A stretch of 64,000 nucleotides of DNA from Frateuria_A sp049727805 (GTDB lineage: Bacteria; Pseudomonadota; Gammaproteobacteria; Xanthomonadales; Rhodanobacteraceae): contig NZ_JBCNYA010000007.1 in NCBI RefSeq assembly GCF_049727805.1, positions 62,001 to 126,000 on the forward strand, read 5' to 3'. Both the position numbers and the translations under genes were made by a program. Shown piece after piece: positions 48,149 to 56,463 of this stretch. Numbering within the stretch: the first letter of the stretch is position 1; every line of letters begins with the position of its first letter. The notes under the pieces were generated by a model. The model saw only the letters and a program-made list of their open reading frames with translations, was not told the origin of the DNA and did no database searches.

Positions 48149-48211
48149 AGGCCCCCGCGTGCCTTGCGCAATGCGCGGGAAGTCACCCTGCCACAAGCCA
48201 TGCAGGCTCGC

Positions 48212-48230
48212 GTTTTACAAAGGTTTTACA
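48212..48230. promoter_or_regulatory. Helically phased GTTTTACA direct repeat
   Basis: GTTTTACA occurs twice (48212-48219 and 48223-48230) exactly 11 bases apart, one DNA turn, in the gap between the kinase-regulator pair and the GNAT-minCDE operon. Such phased direct repeats are typical of NarL/LiaR-type regulator sites. The repeat is also AT-rich relative to its surroundings. It may be the binding site of the adjacent response regulator. Confidence 0.35.
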
Positions 48231-48332
48231 GCCGCGCGCAGGGTGTGCGGCCCGGCCCCGCATGCCATAATGCGCCCTTGCGGGACGCCTGCGGCGACCC
48301 ACCGGTTCACTGCCTTATCTGCGGAGCAACGA

Positions 48333-48968
48333 ATGGCCCTAGCCATCCGCGACGTGCGCGAGCACGATCTGGATGCCGTGCTGGCGCTCAACAACGCCGC
48401 CGGCCGCTCCATCCTCGCCCTGGACGCTGCGCAGCTGCGCTACTTCTACGAGCATGCCGAATACTTCCGCGTCGCCGAGATCGACGGCCACCTGGCCGGT
48501 TTCCTGATCGCGCTGCGCGACGGCGGCAACTACGACAGCCCCAACTATCGCTGGTTTGCCGAACACTACGAGTCGTTCGTCTACATCGACCGCATCGTGA
48601 TCGCCAATGCCTACCGCCGCCACGGCCTGGGCAAGGTGTTCTACTGCGACGTGACCAGCTACGCCGAGGTGCGCGTGCCGCTGCTCACCTGCGAGGTGTT
48701 CCTGGAGCCGCGCGACGACGTGGTGGTGCTGTTCCACGGCACCTACGGCTTCCAGGAAGTGGGCCAGCAGCGCATGGGCGAGTCCGGTCCGCAGGTCAGC
48801 CTGCTGGCCAAGGACCTGCCCAGCTACGCTTTCGTGCGCGAAACCTGGCTCGAGCGCGGCGGCCTGCCCGACGTGCCGTGGTTGGCCGAGCGCGAGCTGC
48901 CCGTCCCCGCTTCCTCACTCTCCCCCACTTCCCAGCCGCGCCGCATTGCCGGAGAGCGGCATCAGTGA
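48333..48968 (+). CDS. GNAT-family acetyltransferase heading the min operon
   Basis: A 211-residue GNAT. Acetyl-CoA loop VIANAYRRHGLGKVFYCDV near residues 90-108 (R-x-x-G-x-G), with a preceding ESFVYIDRIVIAN strand. AALNNAAGRSILALD near the start is typical of this subgroup. The acceptor is unknown. GCGGAG lies nine bases before the ATG. Its TGA overlaps the GTG of minC (GTGA), so it is translationally linked to the division-site genes, which is unusual and may hint at a target in cell division or the envelope. Confidence 0.85.
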   Translation: MALAIRDVREHDLDAVLALNNAAGRSILALDAAQLRYFYEHAEYFRVAEIDGHLAGFLIALRDGGNYDSPNYRWFAEHYESFVYIDRIVIANAYRRHGLGKVFYCDVTSYAEVRVPLLTCEVFLEPRDDVVVLFHGTYGFQEVGQQRMGESGPQVSLLAKDLPSYAFVRETWLERGGLPDVPWLAERELPVPASSLSPTSQPRRIAGERHQ

Positions 48969-49738
48969 CCGTAAAGATGGATACGACTGACGCCTGCGAC
49001 CTGCGCTTCGGCCAGGTCGGCATCGCCTGCGTGCGCGTGCGCCGCGTGGATGCCGCCGCCTTGTGCGAGGAACTGGAGCGCCGCGTGCGCTCGGCCCCGC
49101 AACTGTTCTCCCGCGCCGCCGTGGTGCTGGATCTTTCGCACCTGATGGATCTGCCCGACGATGGCACCGTCGATGCCCTGCTCGAGGCCGTGCGCAGCGC
49201 CGGCATGCTGCCGGTGGGCCTGGCCTACGGCACCAGCGCCACCGAGGCGCTCGCCCAGCGCATGGGCCTGCCGCTGATCGCCAAGTTCCGCGCCGCCTAC
49301 GAGCCGGCCGACGGCGGCAGCATCGCGCCGCCCACGCCGGCACCGGCCGCCGCCCCCGCACCCGCTCCGGTGCGCGAACCGATCCACGCCGCGCCGCCGG
49401 CCGGTCCCGCGCTCGGCGCGCAGCACCACGACGGCACCGTGCGCTCGGGCCAGCAGGTCTACGCGCGCGACCGCGACCTGGTGCTGACCGGCGCGATCGC
49501 CAACGGCGCAGAGGTGATCGCCGACGGCTCCATCCACGTCTACGGCGGCCTGCGCGGCCGCGCCATGGCCGGCGCGCAGGGCGACGAGAAGGCGCGCATC
49601 TTCGTGTCCGACTTCCGCGCCGAACTGGTGGCCATCGCCGGCCACTACCGCGTGTTTGAACAGATCCCGAAAGACCTCGAAGGCCAGGCTGTGCAATGCT
49701 GGCTCGATGGTGAAAAATTGATGATCGCCAGGCTGTGA
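48965..49738 (+). CDS. minC: Septum-site-determining protein MinC
   Basis: A 257-residue FtsZ-assembly inhibitor. N-terminal MinC_N domain (to about 105, VVLDLSHLMD in the middle), a Pro/Ala-rich linker (about 118-150, PTPAPAAAPAPAPV) and a C-terminal beta-helix that binds MinD: VRSGQQVYARDRDLVLTGAI and VYGGLRGRAMAGAQGD near 195-212. The start is GTG 48965, overlapping the GNAT stop; ATG 48977 is a possible alternative. It is followed by minD after 41 bases. Confidence 0.94.
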   Translation: MTVKMDTTDACDLRFGQVGIACVRVRRVDAAALCEELERRVRSAPQLFSRAAVVLDLSHLMDLPDDGTVDALLEAVRSAGMLPVGLAYGTSATEALAQRMGLPLIAKFRAAYEPADGGSIAPPTPAPAAAPAPAPVREPIHAAPPAGPALGAQHHDGTVRSGQQVYARDRDLVLTGAIANGAEVIADGSIHVYGGLRGRAMAGAQGDEKARIFVSDFRAELVAIAGHYRVFEQIPKDLEGQAVQCWLDGEKLMIARL

Positions 49739-49779
49739 CCGGCGATTCCCACCTGCCAAGCATTACCGGAGAAGAGCCC

Positions 49780-50595
49780 TTGAGCGCTGAGATTATCGTC
49801 GTCACGTCCGGCAAAGGCGGCGTCGGCAAGACCACCACGAGCGCCTCGCTGGCCACCGGCCTGGCGATGGCCGGCAAGAAGGTCGCGGTGATCGATTTCG
49901 ACGTCGGCCTGCGCAACCTCGACCTCATCATGGGCTGCGAGCGGCGCGTGGTGTACGACTTCGTCAACGTCGTGCACGGCGAGGCCACGATCAAGCAGGC
50001 GCTGATCAAGGACAAGCGCCACGAGAACCTGTTCGTGCTGGCCGCCAGCCAGACCCGCGACAAGGATGCGCTGACCCAGGAAGGCGTCGAGAAGGTGCTC
50101 GACGACCTTTCGAAGGAGGGCTTCGACTACGTCGTGTGCGATTCGCCCGCCGGCATCGAGAAGGGCGCGCACCTGGCGATGTACTTCGCCGACCACGCCG
50201 TGGTGGTGGTCAATCCGGAAGTGTCCTCAGTACGCGATTCGGACCGCATCCTGGGCCTGCTCGCCAGCAAGACCCGCCGTGCCGAGCGCGGCGAGGCCGG
50301 CATTACCCAGCACTTGCTGCTGACCCGCTACAACCCCGCCCGCGTGGCCGCCGGCGAGATGCTGAGCGTCAAGGACGTGGAGGAGATCCTCGGCATCACC
50401 GTGATCGGCGTGATTCCGGAATCGGAGAACGTGCTGGCGGCGTCGAACGCCGGCGTGCCGGTGATCCTGGACGAGAACTCCAACGCCGGCCATGCCTACC
50501 GCGACACCGTGGCGCGCATCCTGGGCGAGTCGCGCCCGCTGCGCTTCACCGAAGTGGCCAAGAAGGGCTTTCTCCAGCGCGTATTCGGAGGTTGA
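49780..50595 (+). CDS. minD: Septum-site-determining ATPase MinD
   Basis: A 271-residue ParA/MinD ATPase. The deviant Walker A is SGKGGVGKTT near residues 9-18, then IDFDVGLRNLDLIMGCERR near 38-56, and a C-terminal amphipathic helix (FTEVAKKGFLQRVFGG) that binds membrane. The start is TTG 49780, preceded by CCGGAGAAG, which gives the normal MinD N-terminus (SAEIIVVTSGKGG); the frame runs 45 bases further upstream without another good site. It recruits MinC and is cycled by MinE. Confidence 0.95.
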   Translation: MSAEIIVVTSGKGGVGKTTTSASLATGLAMAGKKVAVIDFDVGLRNLDLIMGCERRVVYDFVNVVHGEATIKQALIKDKRHENLFVLAASQTRDKDALTQEGVEKVLDDLSKEGFDYVVCDSPAGIEKGAHLAMYFADHAVVVVNPEVSSVRDSDRILGLLASKTRRAERGEAGITQHLLLTRYNPARVAAGEMLSVKDVEEILGITVIGVIPESENVLAASNAGVPVILDENSNAGHAYRDTVARILGESRPLRFTEVAKKGFLQRVFGG

Positions 50596-50597
50596 CT

Positions 50598-50864
50598 GTG
50601 GGCATTCTCGATTTCCTGAAGCGCAAGCCGGAACCCACCGCCTCGGTCGCCAAGGAACGCCTGCGCATCATCGTGGCGCAGGAGCGCTCCACCCGCGGCG
50701 CGCCGGACTACCTGCCGCTGCTGCGCAACGAGCTGCTCGAGGTGATCAAGAAGTACGTCCACGTCGACATCGATGCGATCAACATCAACGTCGAGCGCGA
50801 CAGCGGGCATGAAGTGCTCGAGCTGTCCGTCGCGCTGCCGGACGGCAAGACTGCCACGCCCTGA
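50598..50864 (+). CDS. minE: Cell-division topological specificity factor MinE
   Basis: An 88-residue MinE, normal length, with a GTG start at 50598. The N-terminal membrane-targeting part is GILDFLKRKPEP, then AKERLRIIVAQERS, the MinD-contact helix, and a C-terminal dimer domain (VHVDIDAININVERDSG). It stimulates MinD ATPase and drives pole-to-pole oscillation, so the septum forms at mid-cell. It starts three bases after the minD stop. REP copy A5 follows directly. Confidence 0.95.
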   Translation: MGILDFLKRKPEPTASVAKERLRIIVAQERSTRGAPDYLPLLRNELLEVIKKYVHVDIDAININVERDSGHEVLELSVALPDGKTATP

Positions 50865-50869
50865 CCGCA

Positions 50870-50924
50870 GGTGGGCTTCGGCCCACCTCGCGGCACCAGA
50901 GCGGTGGGCCGAAGTCCACCCTAC
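50870..50924. repeat. REP family A, copy 5 (truncated head)
   Basis: The left arm is GGTGGGCTTCGGCCCACC and lacks the GTAG head; the right arm GGTGGGCCGAAGTCCACC ends CCCTAC. It lies five bases after the minE stop and five before the ATG of the HEACH protein on the same strand. It may trim the polycistronic transcript. Confidence 0.85.
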
Positions 50925-50929
50925 GCCCC

Positions 50930-51391
50930 ATGAACACTCCTGACGTCCTGCGCCTGGCCGACATCGGCTACGAGACGCCGATCGCCCTGCTCGCGCGCCA
51001 CGGGCTGGCACTGCACCGCGTGCCTGCCGGTGAGCCGATCCCCGGCAGCTACTGGGGCGACGAGGAGGCCGGCGTCATCGGCACGGGCGTCTATGCACGC
51101 GACGACACGCCCGTGCACTCGCTGCTGCACGAGGCCTGCCATCTGCTCGTGCTGCCGCCCGAGCGGCGCGCCCAGGTGCATACCGACGCCACCGACTCGG
51201 TGGAAGAGGAAGACGCCACCTGCTACCTGCAGATCCTGCTCGCCGACGACCTACCGGGCGTGGGCCGCGCGCGGCTGATGGCCGACATGGACGCCTGGGG
51301 CTACAGCTTCCGGCTGGGCTCGACGCAGGCGTGGTTCGAGCAGGATGCGGGCGAGGCGCTGGCGTTCCTGCAAGCGCGCAATCTCGCCTGA
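50930..51391 (+). CDS. Putative zinc-peptidase-like protein with HEACH motif
   Basis: A 153-residue protein of no named family. HSLLHEACHLLVLPPERR near residues 63-80 matches HExxH (HEACH) metallopeptidases. EEEDATCYLQILLADDL near 91-107 could carry the third metal ligand, as in ImmA/IrrE-like enzymes. There is no signal peptide, so it is probably cytosolic. It lies six bases after REP copy A5, which separates it from minE, so it may share the min transcript. Activity is unproven. It could be a stress or division-linked protease. Confidence 0.7.
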   Translation: MNTPDVLRLADIGYETPIALLARHGLALHRVPAGEPIPGSYWGDEEAGVIGTGVYARDDTPVHSLLHEACHLLVLPPERRAQVHTDATDSVEEEDATCYLQILLADDLPGVGRARLMADMDAWGYSFRLGSTQAWFEQDAGEALAFLQARNLA

Positions 51392-51397
51392 ACCTAA

Positions 51398-51449
51398 CTC
51401 CCTCTCCCCTGCGAGGAGAGGGTTGGGGTGAGGGGCTGGGGCTCGCGGG
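51398..51449 (-). repeat. REP family B, copy 7
   Basis: Minus-strand copy: CTCCCTCTCCCCTGCGAGGAGAG, then GGTTGGGGTGAGGGG and GGGGCTCGC. One stem mismatch (CCCC against GAGG). It lies in the 169-base gap between the convergent HEACH and ChaB genes. Confidence 0.85.
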
Positions 51450-51524
51450 AGAGTCCACCTGCGCGCTTTGGACGCTTGGAATTTGAGGCTTCCCGCGAGG
51501 CTTCCCCCATCCGCCCTTCGGGCA

Positions 51525-51548
51525 CCTTCCCCCACGTGCGGGGGAAGG
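51525..51548. repeat. 9-bp hairpin, third repeat type
   Basis: CCTTCCCCC-ACGTGC-GGGGGAAGG pairs perfectly over 9 bp without a T-run. It is preceded by a smaller GCCC-TTC-GGGC hairpin. It sits 13 bases past the ChaB stop codon (minus strand) and may end transcription there. Only one copy is seen in the window. Confidence 0.6.
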
Positions 51549-51560
51549 ATCCGGCTGCCG

Positions 51561-51788
51561 CTACTTCCTGTGCCACTTGTCGTCGTCGCCTTTCTCGTAC
51601 TCGTTCTTCACCGCCGCCCAGGCGACCTTGAACGAGACTTCCTCCTGCGATTCCTTGCCCCGGCGCTTGTCCGGGTCGGCGTATTCGTCCCAGGCGCTGT
51701 TGAATGCTTCCTTGAAGATGTCCTGCGCATGCTCCGGCAGGTTGTCGCGCACGGCGTCAGGCAGGTCACGCGTGGATTTGTAGGGCAT
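51561..51788 (-). CDS. chaB: ChaB family protein
   Basis: A 75-residue ChaB protein: PYKSTRDLPDAVRDNLPEHAQDIFKEAFNSAW and a C-terminal VAWAAVKNEYEKGDDDKWHRK (cited in parts: DLPDAVRDNLPEHAQDIF, VAWAAVKNEYEKG). ChaB was named as a regulator of a cation antiporter in E. coli, but its function is uncertain and no antiporter adjoins here. The start at 51788 is preceded by AGGAGATCGAGCC. It lies downstream of the DNA glycosylase gene on the same strand (67-base gap). Confidence 0.88.
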   Translation of the reverse strand: MPYKSTRDLPDAVRDNLPEHAQDIFKEAFNSAWDEYADPDKRRGKESQEEVSFKVAWAAVKNEYEKGDDDKWHRK

Positions 51789-51855
51789 GGCTCGATCTCC
51801 TGGCTGGGTTGACGCCACCGTCCGCCCGGGCGGATCAAGCGGGCGTCAACCAGCC

Positions 51856-52470
51856 CTAGCGCGACACGTGCCGATCGCCCGGCACGTGCCAGCGCCAGGG
51901 TTCCTCCGCCGCGCGGGTGATGCCTATCCGTGGCGAGGCCACGGGCGCCGAAGGTGGCGGCGTGCCGTCGTCGACGATGGTGAAACCACCCGTGCCCTCG
52001 ACCAGGTCGATGCCATCCTGCGCGCCATTGATGCCCAGCGCCTGGCACAGCCGCGCCGGGCCGCGGCACAGGTCGCGATCGTGCCGGCAGTGCGGCCTGG
52101 CGGCGCGCATTGCCGCCAGGCCCGTCAGCGGCGCCAGCGCGCGCAACAGCACCGCCACGCCCTCGCCTTCCTCGCCGCACACCGGGTTGCAGCACCAGTG
52201 CATGCCGTAGGTGAAGTACACATAGAGCAGGCCGGCCGGGCCGAACATCGTCGCATTGCGGGCGGTGCGCCCACGCCATGAATGCGCAGCCGGGTCGATC
52301 GCGCCGCAGTACGCCTCGGTCTCGACGATGCGCCCACTGCGCCCGTCGGCGTTGAGCAGCACCTTGTTGAGCAACCCGGGCGCCACCACGCGCGGGTCGC
52401 GCGCGTAGAACGCTTGCGGCAGCACCGTGGCCGGACGGCCGAGCAACGAAGCGATGAAATCGGGAGTCAT
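51856..52470 (-). CDS. DNA-3-methyladenine glycosylase (AAG/MPG type)
   Basis: A 204-residue glycosylase of the AAG/MPG fold. LLNKVLLNADGRSGRIVETEAYCG with the catalytic Glu in VETEAY near 50-55, then DPAAHSWRGRTARNATMFGPAGLLYVYFTYGMHWCCN (cited in parts: RGRTARNATMFGPAG, YVYFTYGMHWC), all diagnostic. It removes alkylated and deaminated purines in base-excision repair. It is upstream of chaB. REP copy A6 lies 40 bases upstream of its ATG. Confidence 0.92.
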   Translation of the reverse strand: MTPDFIASLLGRPATVLPQAFYARDPRVVAPGLLNKVLLNADGRSGRIVETEAYCGAIDPAAHSWRGRTARNATMFGPAGLLYVYFTYGMHWCCNPVCGEEGEGVAVLLRALAPLTGLAAMRAARPHCRHDRDLCRGPARLCQALGINGAQDGIDLVEGTGGFTIVDDGTPPPSAPVASPRIGITRAAEEPWRWHVPGDRHVSR

Positions 52471-52510
52471 GGCCGCACAGCATGCCGTGTGCAGCGGCGA
52501 GCGGATACCC

Positions 52511-52578
52511 GTAGGGTGGGCTTCAGCCCACCGATCCGGCTTGCCGCAGAGGCGATGGTGGACTGAAGCCCACCCTAC
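52511..52578. repeat. REP family A, copy 6
   Basis: GTAGGGTGGGC-headed inverted pair. The right arm is ATGGTGGACTGAAGCCCACC and ends CCCTAC, with one change. It lies between two minus-strand genes (DUF5916 upstream, glycosylase downstream), six bases past the DUF5916 stop, so here it is not between convergent genes. Confidence 0.88.
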
Positions 52579-52584
52579 GGAAAC

Positions 52585-54861
52585 CTACAGTTCGAAGCGA
52601 TAGGCGAGCTTCACCAGCAACTGCTCGCTGTCGCGCAGGTCGAAGCTGCGGCCGAACTGGCTGCCCGCTTCGCTGTAGCGCGGGTCGAGCGCGTAGCCGC
52701 CGCGCCCGTACACCACGTACAGGTCCGACAGCGGCGCCAGCTCGTAGCGGTAGCGGATCTGGAAGCCCAGGTTGCGCACGCTGAAATCGTTCACCGGATC
52801 GTCCACCGCCACCGCGCGCCGGTCGCCGTTGACGCGATAAGCCTGCAGCAGGCGCGCGTCCAGGCCCAATGCCTGCAGTTTCACGCGCAGTTCCTCGCGG
52901 TTGCCGATGTTCCAGTTGACGCCGGCGTCGAGCAGGATCTGGTGGCTGTCGAAGCTGCCGATCAGGTTGTCGTGCTGCCACACCAGCCAGTCCGGATCGA
53001 ACTCGTAGGTGACGCCGCTGAACACGCTGAAGGCATCGTTGATGAAATAGGTGGGCTGGAACTCGGCCGCGTAGCCGATGCGGCGCAGGCCGACGCGGTC
53101 GCTGCCCTTGAGCGTCACCTCCGACTCCCACGCCCAGTCGCCCTTGCGCGGGCTGGTGCGCTCCCAGTCCAGCATCGCGTTGTGCGGGATGCGCAGCGCA
53201 CCGTGGCCGCGGGTGAGCAGGTCGTCGTACGCGGGGGCGTCGAGGTTGAGCTGCCAGTCCGATTCGCCGCCGTCGCGCAGCTGGCTCTCGCGGATCACGC
53301 GGAATTGCCGTTCCAGGTTCAAGCCATGGTCGTTGTCCATGCCGATGATGCGCCAGTGCCACACGTGCGAGGCGAAACGCGAGTCGGCCGGCAGGTCGGC
53401 GAAGCGGCGGCGCACCTCATAGTGGACGTAGTTGAGGCTGTTGCGCGGCAGGTAGCCGAAATCGTTGAGGTCGAGCTTGTCGTCGAAGTGCATGCCCAGC
53501 CATTCCTGGGTCCAGCGCTCGTTCATCTCGTACTCGACCACGGTGGTGGCGCCGGTGCCGCGCACGGTGGTGTTGTGCTGGTCGATCGCGCTGCCGACCA
53601 CGTTGCTGGTCACGGTAAGCTTGGCGTTGGGCTGCCAGCGATGGTCGATGCCAAGCACGTCGGCATCGCGGTCGAGCCAGGGGCGGTCCACGTGCGTGGC
53701 CAGCATGCCCAGCGTCTGCGTGCCGAAGTCGTGGATCAGGCGCAGCGCCGAGAAGGTGCGGCCGGCATCGCCGCTCTCCTGTGCCGCCATCACGCCGTAG
53801 CGCGTGGCGCCCACGCTGCCGTTGAGCTTGAGCGCGCCGGTCACGTCGCCGGAGCCGTTGCCGTCGTCGGCCGGTCCGCCCACGCGACGGGTGTAGATCA
53901 GCTGGCTGTTGTCGATCAGCAGGCCGAAGTCGAAGATGCCCTGGTTCTCGGTGAAGAACGGGCGCTTGTCGGTGAAGAAGGTTTCCTCGGCGCCGAAGTT
54001 CACCACCAGGTCGTCGCTTTCCACCTGGCCAAAGTCGGGGTTGATCGTCGCGGTGAGCTGGGTCTGCCCGTTGGGCTTCCAGAAGATGTCGGCGCCGCCG
54101 TCGAAGGTATTGTCGCCATGCACCTGGTCGCGGATGGCCACAGCGTAGGGCGTGATCGCGAACAGCGACTGCGTGTAGGCCGGCAGCGTCACCGGCACGA
54201 AGTCGGAGAGGAAGCGCGGCTTCTCGAAGCTGGCCACCGGCCACGCGTCGCGCTCGCCGGTCGAGCCGATCACGCGGTCCAGGTACAGGCCGATGGTGCG
54301 CTCGCCGTTGCTCGCGCCGCGCATCGGCGCGATGTACCAGGGGATCAGCATCTCCACCGACCAGCCCTGCGCGTCCTCGCTGACGGCGTGCTTCCAGTTG
54401 CCGTCCCAGTCGGTGTTGAAGCGGCTCTCGTTGGTCAGCACCGCGTCGTTGAGGTCGTCGGAGAGGGTGACCATGAAGTTGTAGCCGGTGCGCCCGTCGT
54501 CGTCGAAGTCGACCATCAGGTTCACGCGGTCGACCTGCGCCTGCTCGTCGCGGCGGATGCGCTGGTGCGTGCGCGGCACGCCCGGCGGCTGGATGCAGCG
54601 GAAGGCCACCGCCAGACCCTCGGGCGTGGACAGCACCCACGCCTCGGTCGGCAGGCTGCCCGGTTCGCCGTTGAGCGGCTGGGTCTTGCGGAAGTCGGTG
54701 ATGCGCCTGGCGCCCTGCCACTCGGCCGGATCGATATGGCCGTCGACCGTCACCGCCATGGCCGGCAGGGCCAGCAGGGCGAGCGAGGCAACCAGGGCGC
54801 GCGCGGCGCGATGGCCGCGGGGCCGGGAAGGGTGGCGGGCGGGAGGACGCATTGGTGTCAT
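52585..54861 (-). CDS. Outer-membrane DUF5916 protein with CBM9-like N-domain
   Basis: A 758-residue exported protein. The signal peptide (HRAARALVASLALLALPAMA) is followed by a CBM9-like domain (VDGHIDPAEWQGARRITDF, then VNLMVDFDDDGRTGYNFMV), as in DUF5916 proteins. From about residue 270 on, the sequence is rich in alternating strands with aromatic ends, ending LVKLAYRFEL, a beta-barrel C-terminal Phe-x-Leu type signal. So it probably sits in the outer membrane with a carbohydrate-type binding domain outside the barrel. No enzyme motif is visible. The start is uncertain: 54861 or 54852. Confidence 0.85.
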   Translation of the reverse strand: MTPMRPPARHPSRPRGHRAARALVASLALLALPAMAVTVDGHIDPAEWQGARRITDFRKTQPLNGEPGSLPTEAWVLSTPEGLAVAFRCIQPPGVPRTHQRIRRDEQAQVDRVNLMVDFDDDGRTGYNFMVTLSDDLNDAVLTNESRFNTDWDGNWKHAVSEDAQGWSVEMLIPWYIAPMRGASNGERTIGLYLDRVIGSTGERDAWPVASFEKPRFLSDFVPVTLPAYTQSLFAITPYAVAIRDQVHGDNTFDGGADIFWKPNGQTQLTATINPDFGQVESDDLVVNFGAEETFFTDKRPFFTENQGIFDFGLLIDNSQLIYTRRVGGPADDGNGSGDVTGALKLNGSVGATRYGVMAAQESGDAGRTFSALRLIHDFGTQTLGMLATHVDRPWLDRDADVLGIDHRWQPNAKLTVTSNVVGSAIDQHNTTVRGTGATTVVEYEMNERWTQEWLGMHFDDKLDLNDFGYLPRNSLNYVHYEVRRRFADLPADSRFASHVWHWRIIGMDNDHGLNLERQFRVIRESQLRDGGESDWQLNLDAPAYDDLLTRGHGALRIPHNAMLDWERTSPRKGDWAWESEVTLKGSDRVGLRRIGYAAEFQPTYFINDAFSVFSGVTYEFDPDWLVWQHDNLIGSFDSHQILLDAGVNWNIGNREELRVKLQALGLDARLLQAYRVNGDRRAVAVDDPVNDFSVRNLGFQIRYRYELAPLSDLYVVYGRGGYALDPRYSEAGSQFGRSFDLRDSEQLLVKLAYRFEL

Positions 54862-54962
54862 GGCAAGCGGGGGATGGATCGCAGCATAGGCGAGCACCGC
54901 GGCAGGGCCGACTGGCGAAAGTCACGCCCGGCGCGGTGTCCGCGGACGACTTCGCGCAACCT

Positions 54963-56219
54963 TCAGCGCGGCTCGACGATCTGCGCCTGCAAGGCGGTGT
55001 CCCGCGGCGGCGGCGGACGCGGGTGGCGGGTCGACCGGCAATAGTCCAGCCATGCCACCAGCCCGACCAGGGTCAGCAGGCTGGCGCCCAGCGCAAGGTG
55101 AAGCATGCTCACCGACAGCAGCGGGGAAAGCACGCCGGCGACGATGCTGCTCAGCATCAGGCTGGTGAATGCCTGCACCGAGGCGACGCCGCCGCGATGG
55201 CGCGGGAAGCGGTCCAGCAACAGCAGGGTCAGCGTCGGGAATGCAAGCTGTACTCCCACGCCATGCAGCACCAGCGGCAGGATCGACCAGGGCAGCCGCG
55301 GCTGCGCCAACACCAGCGCCAGCACCAGATGCAGCGCGCAGGCCAGCAGCAGCGCGGCATAGCCGAGGTTCACCGTGAACGCCACGCCGCGCCGCCCGGC
55401 CAGTCGGCCCGACAACCACGAACCGGCGACCAGTCCGGCCACCACCGGGATGAACAGCCAGGGGAAACCCTGCTCCGTGAGATGCAACAGCCCGCGCACC
55501 ACCCGCGGCGCCGAAGCGATGTACAGGAACAGCCCGGCGAAGTTGACCGAGAGCGAGACCAGCAGTGGCCACATCGGCCGGTCGCGGGCGAAGCTCAGGT
55601 AGCTGCCCAGCAGCGGCTTGAGCGCGAAGCGGTTGCGCCGCTCGGCCGGATGGGTCTCCTCCAGCATCAGCACCAGCAGCAGCGCGAGCAGCGTGGTGAA
55701 GCCGGTCAGCACCCAGAATATGCCGTGCCAGCCGTCCAGGCCGAGCAACTGTGCGCCGACCATGGGCGCGATCACCGGCGCCACCGAGAAGATCATCATC
55801 ACCCGCGACATCAGTCGCTGGGCCGCCTGGCCTTCCAGGCTGTCGCGGATGATGGCGCGCCCGACCACCAGTCCCGCGCCCGCGCACGCACCCTGCACGC
55901 CGCGGCACACCAGCAGCATGCCGAAGGACACCGACATCGCCGCGCCGATCGACGCCAGCGCATAGCCCAGCATGCCCGCCACGATCACCGGCTTGCGGCC
56001 GAGCGCATCGGAGATCGCCCCGTGGAACAGGCTCATCGCCGCATAGGTGACCAGGTACACGCTGAGCAGTTGTTGCAGTGCCACCGCGTCCACGCCGAAG
56101 GCGGCACCGATCAGCGGAAACGCGGGGAACACCGCGTCGATCGAGAACGGACCGATCATCGACAGCCCGGCCAGCAGCCAGGGCAGGCTGCGCCGGATGG
56201 GGGGATGCTTGGGGTTCAT
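54963..56219 (-). CDS. Bcr/CflA-family multidrug efflux MFS transporter
   Basis: A 418-residue MFS protein with twelve helices. FSIDAVFPAFPLIGAAFG near residues 24-41 (Bcr/CflA block), HGAISDALGRKPVIVAG near 70-86 (MFS motif A) and GRAIIRDSLEGQAAQRLMS near 125-143 are typical. It exports drugs such as bicyclomycin or chloramphenicol with protons in known relatives. ATG 56219 gives the normal N-terminus; the frame upstream is antisense to the riboswitch leader. It is divergent from the fluoride-riboswitch gene. Confidence 0.9.
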   Translation of the reverse strand: MNPKHPPIRRSLPWLLAGLSMIGPFSIDAVFPAFPLIGAAFGVDAVALQQLLSVYLVTYAAMSLFHGAISDALGRKPVIVAGMLGYALASIGAAMSVSFGMLLVCRGVQGACAGAGLVVGRAIIRDSLEGQAAQRLMSRVMMIFSVAPVIAPMVGAQLLGLDGWHGIFWVLTGFTTLLALLLVLMLEETHPAERRNRFALKPLLGSYLSFARDRPMWPLLVSLSVNFAGLFLYIASAPRVVRGLLHLTEQGFPWLFIPVVAGLVAGSWLSGRLAGRRGVAFTVNLGYAALLLACALHLVLALVLAQPRLPWSILPLVLHGVGVQLAFPTLTLLLLDRFPRHRGGVASVQAFTSLMLSSIVAGVLSPLLSVSMLHLALGASLLTLVGLVAWLDYCRSTRHPRPPPPRDTALQAQIVEPR

Positions 56220-56313
56220 GCACTGGCGCCGGGAAGCGGTGGCCAGTATGCCATGCACGCAGGCGGCGCCCCGCCCATTGGCCGGCCGCCACCCATCCGC
56301 TAGCATCCGCCGG

Positions 56314-56384
56314 ATGGGAGATGGCATGCCTCCCGTTCCTGCCGGAACGAACCACCCCCGTCGAGGGGTTGATGATGCCTGCAC
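56314..56384 (+). ncRNA. Fluoride riboswitch (crcB motif)
   Basis: The sequence fits the crcB-type aptamer: GGGAGATGGCATGCCTCCC (56316-56334), a spacer with GAACCACCCC, a second stem closed by GGGGTT, then the invariant TGATGATGCCTGCA near 56370-56383. The GGAGATGGCAT-CCTCC and TGATGATGCCT blocks are nearly the same as in the Pseudomonas syringae riboswitch. Fluoride binding turns on the downstream exporter; the switch mechanism here (about 80 bases to the start, no T-run terminator) is more likely translational. A possible stem CGGGC/GCCCG at 56403-56416 lies in the expression platform. Confidence 0.92.
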
Positions 56385-56463
56385 ACCGGCGCGTTCCGGG
56401 TGCGGGCGCGTGCCCGTAGCCGCGGACGTCCGGACGACTTCGATCCTTTGAGGAGGCGCTCTC

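Noticed and set aside
52942..55044. 700-codon open frame antisense to the DUF5916 gene
   Set aside because: Composed of Val/Ala/His/Gln-type low-complexity sequence that mirrors the real gene's codon bias; no domain.
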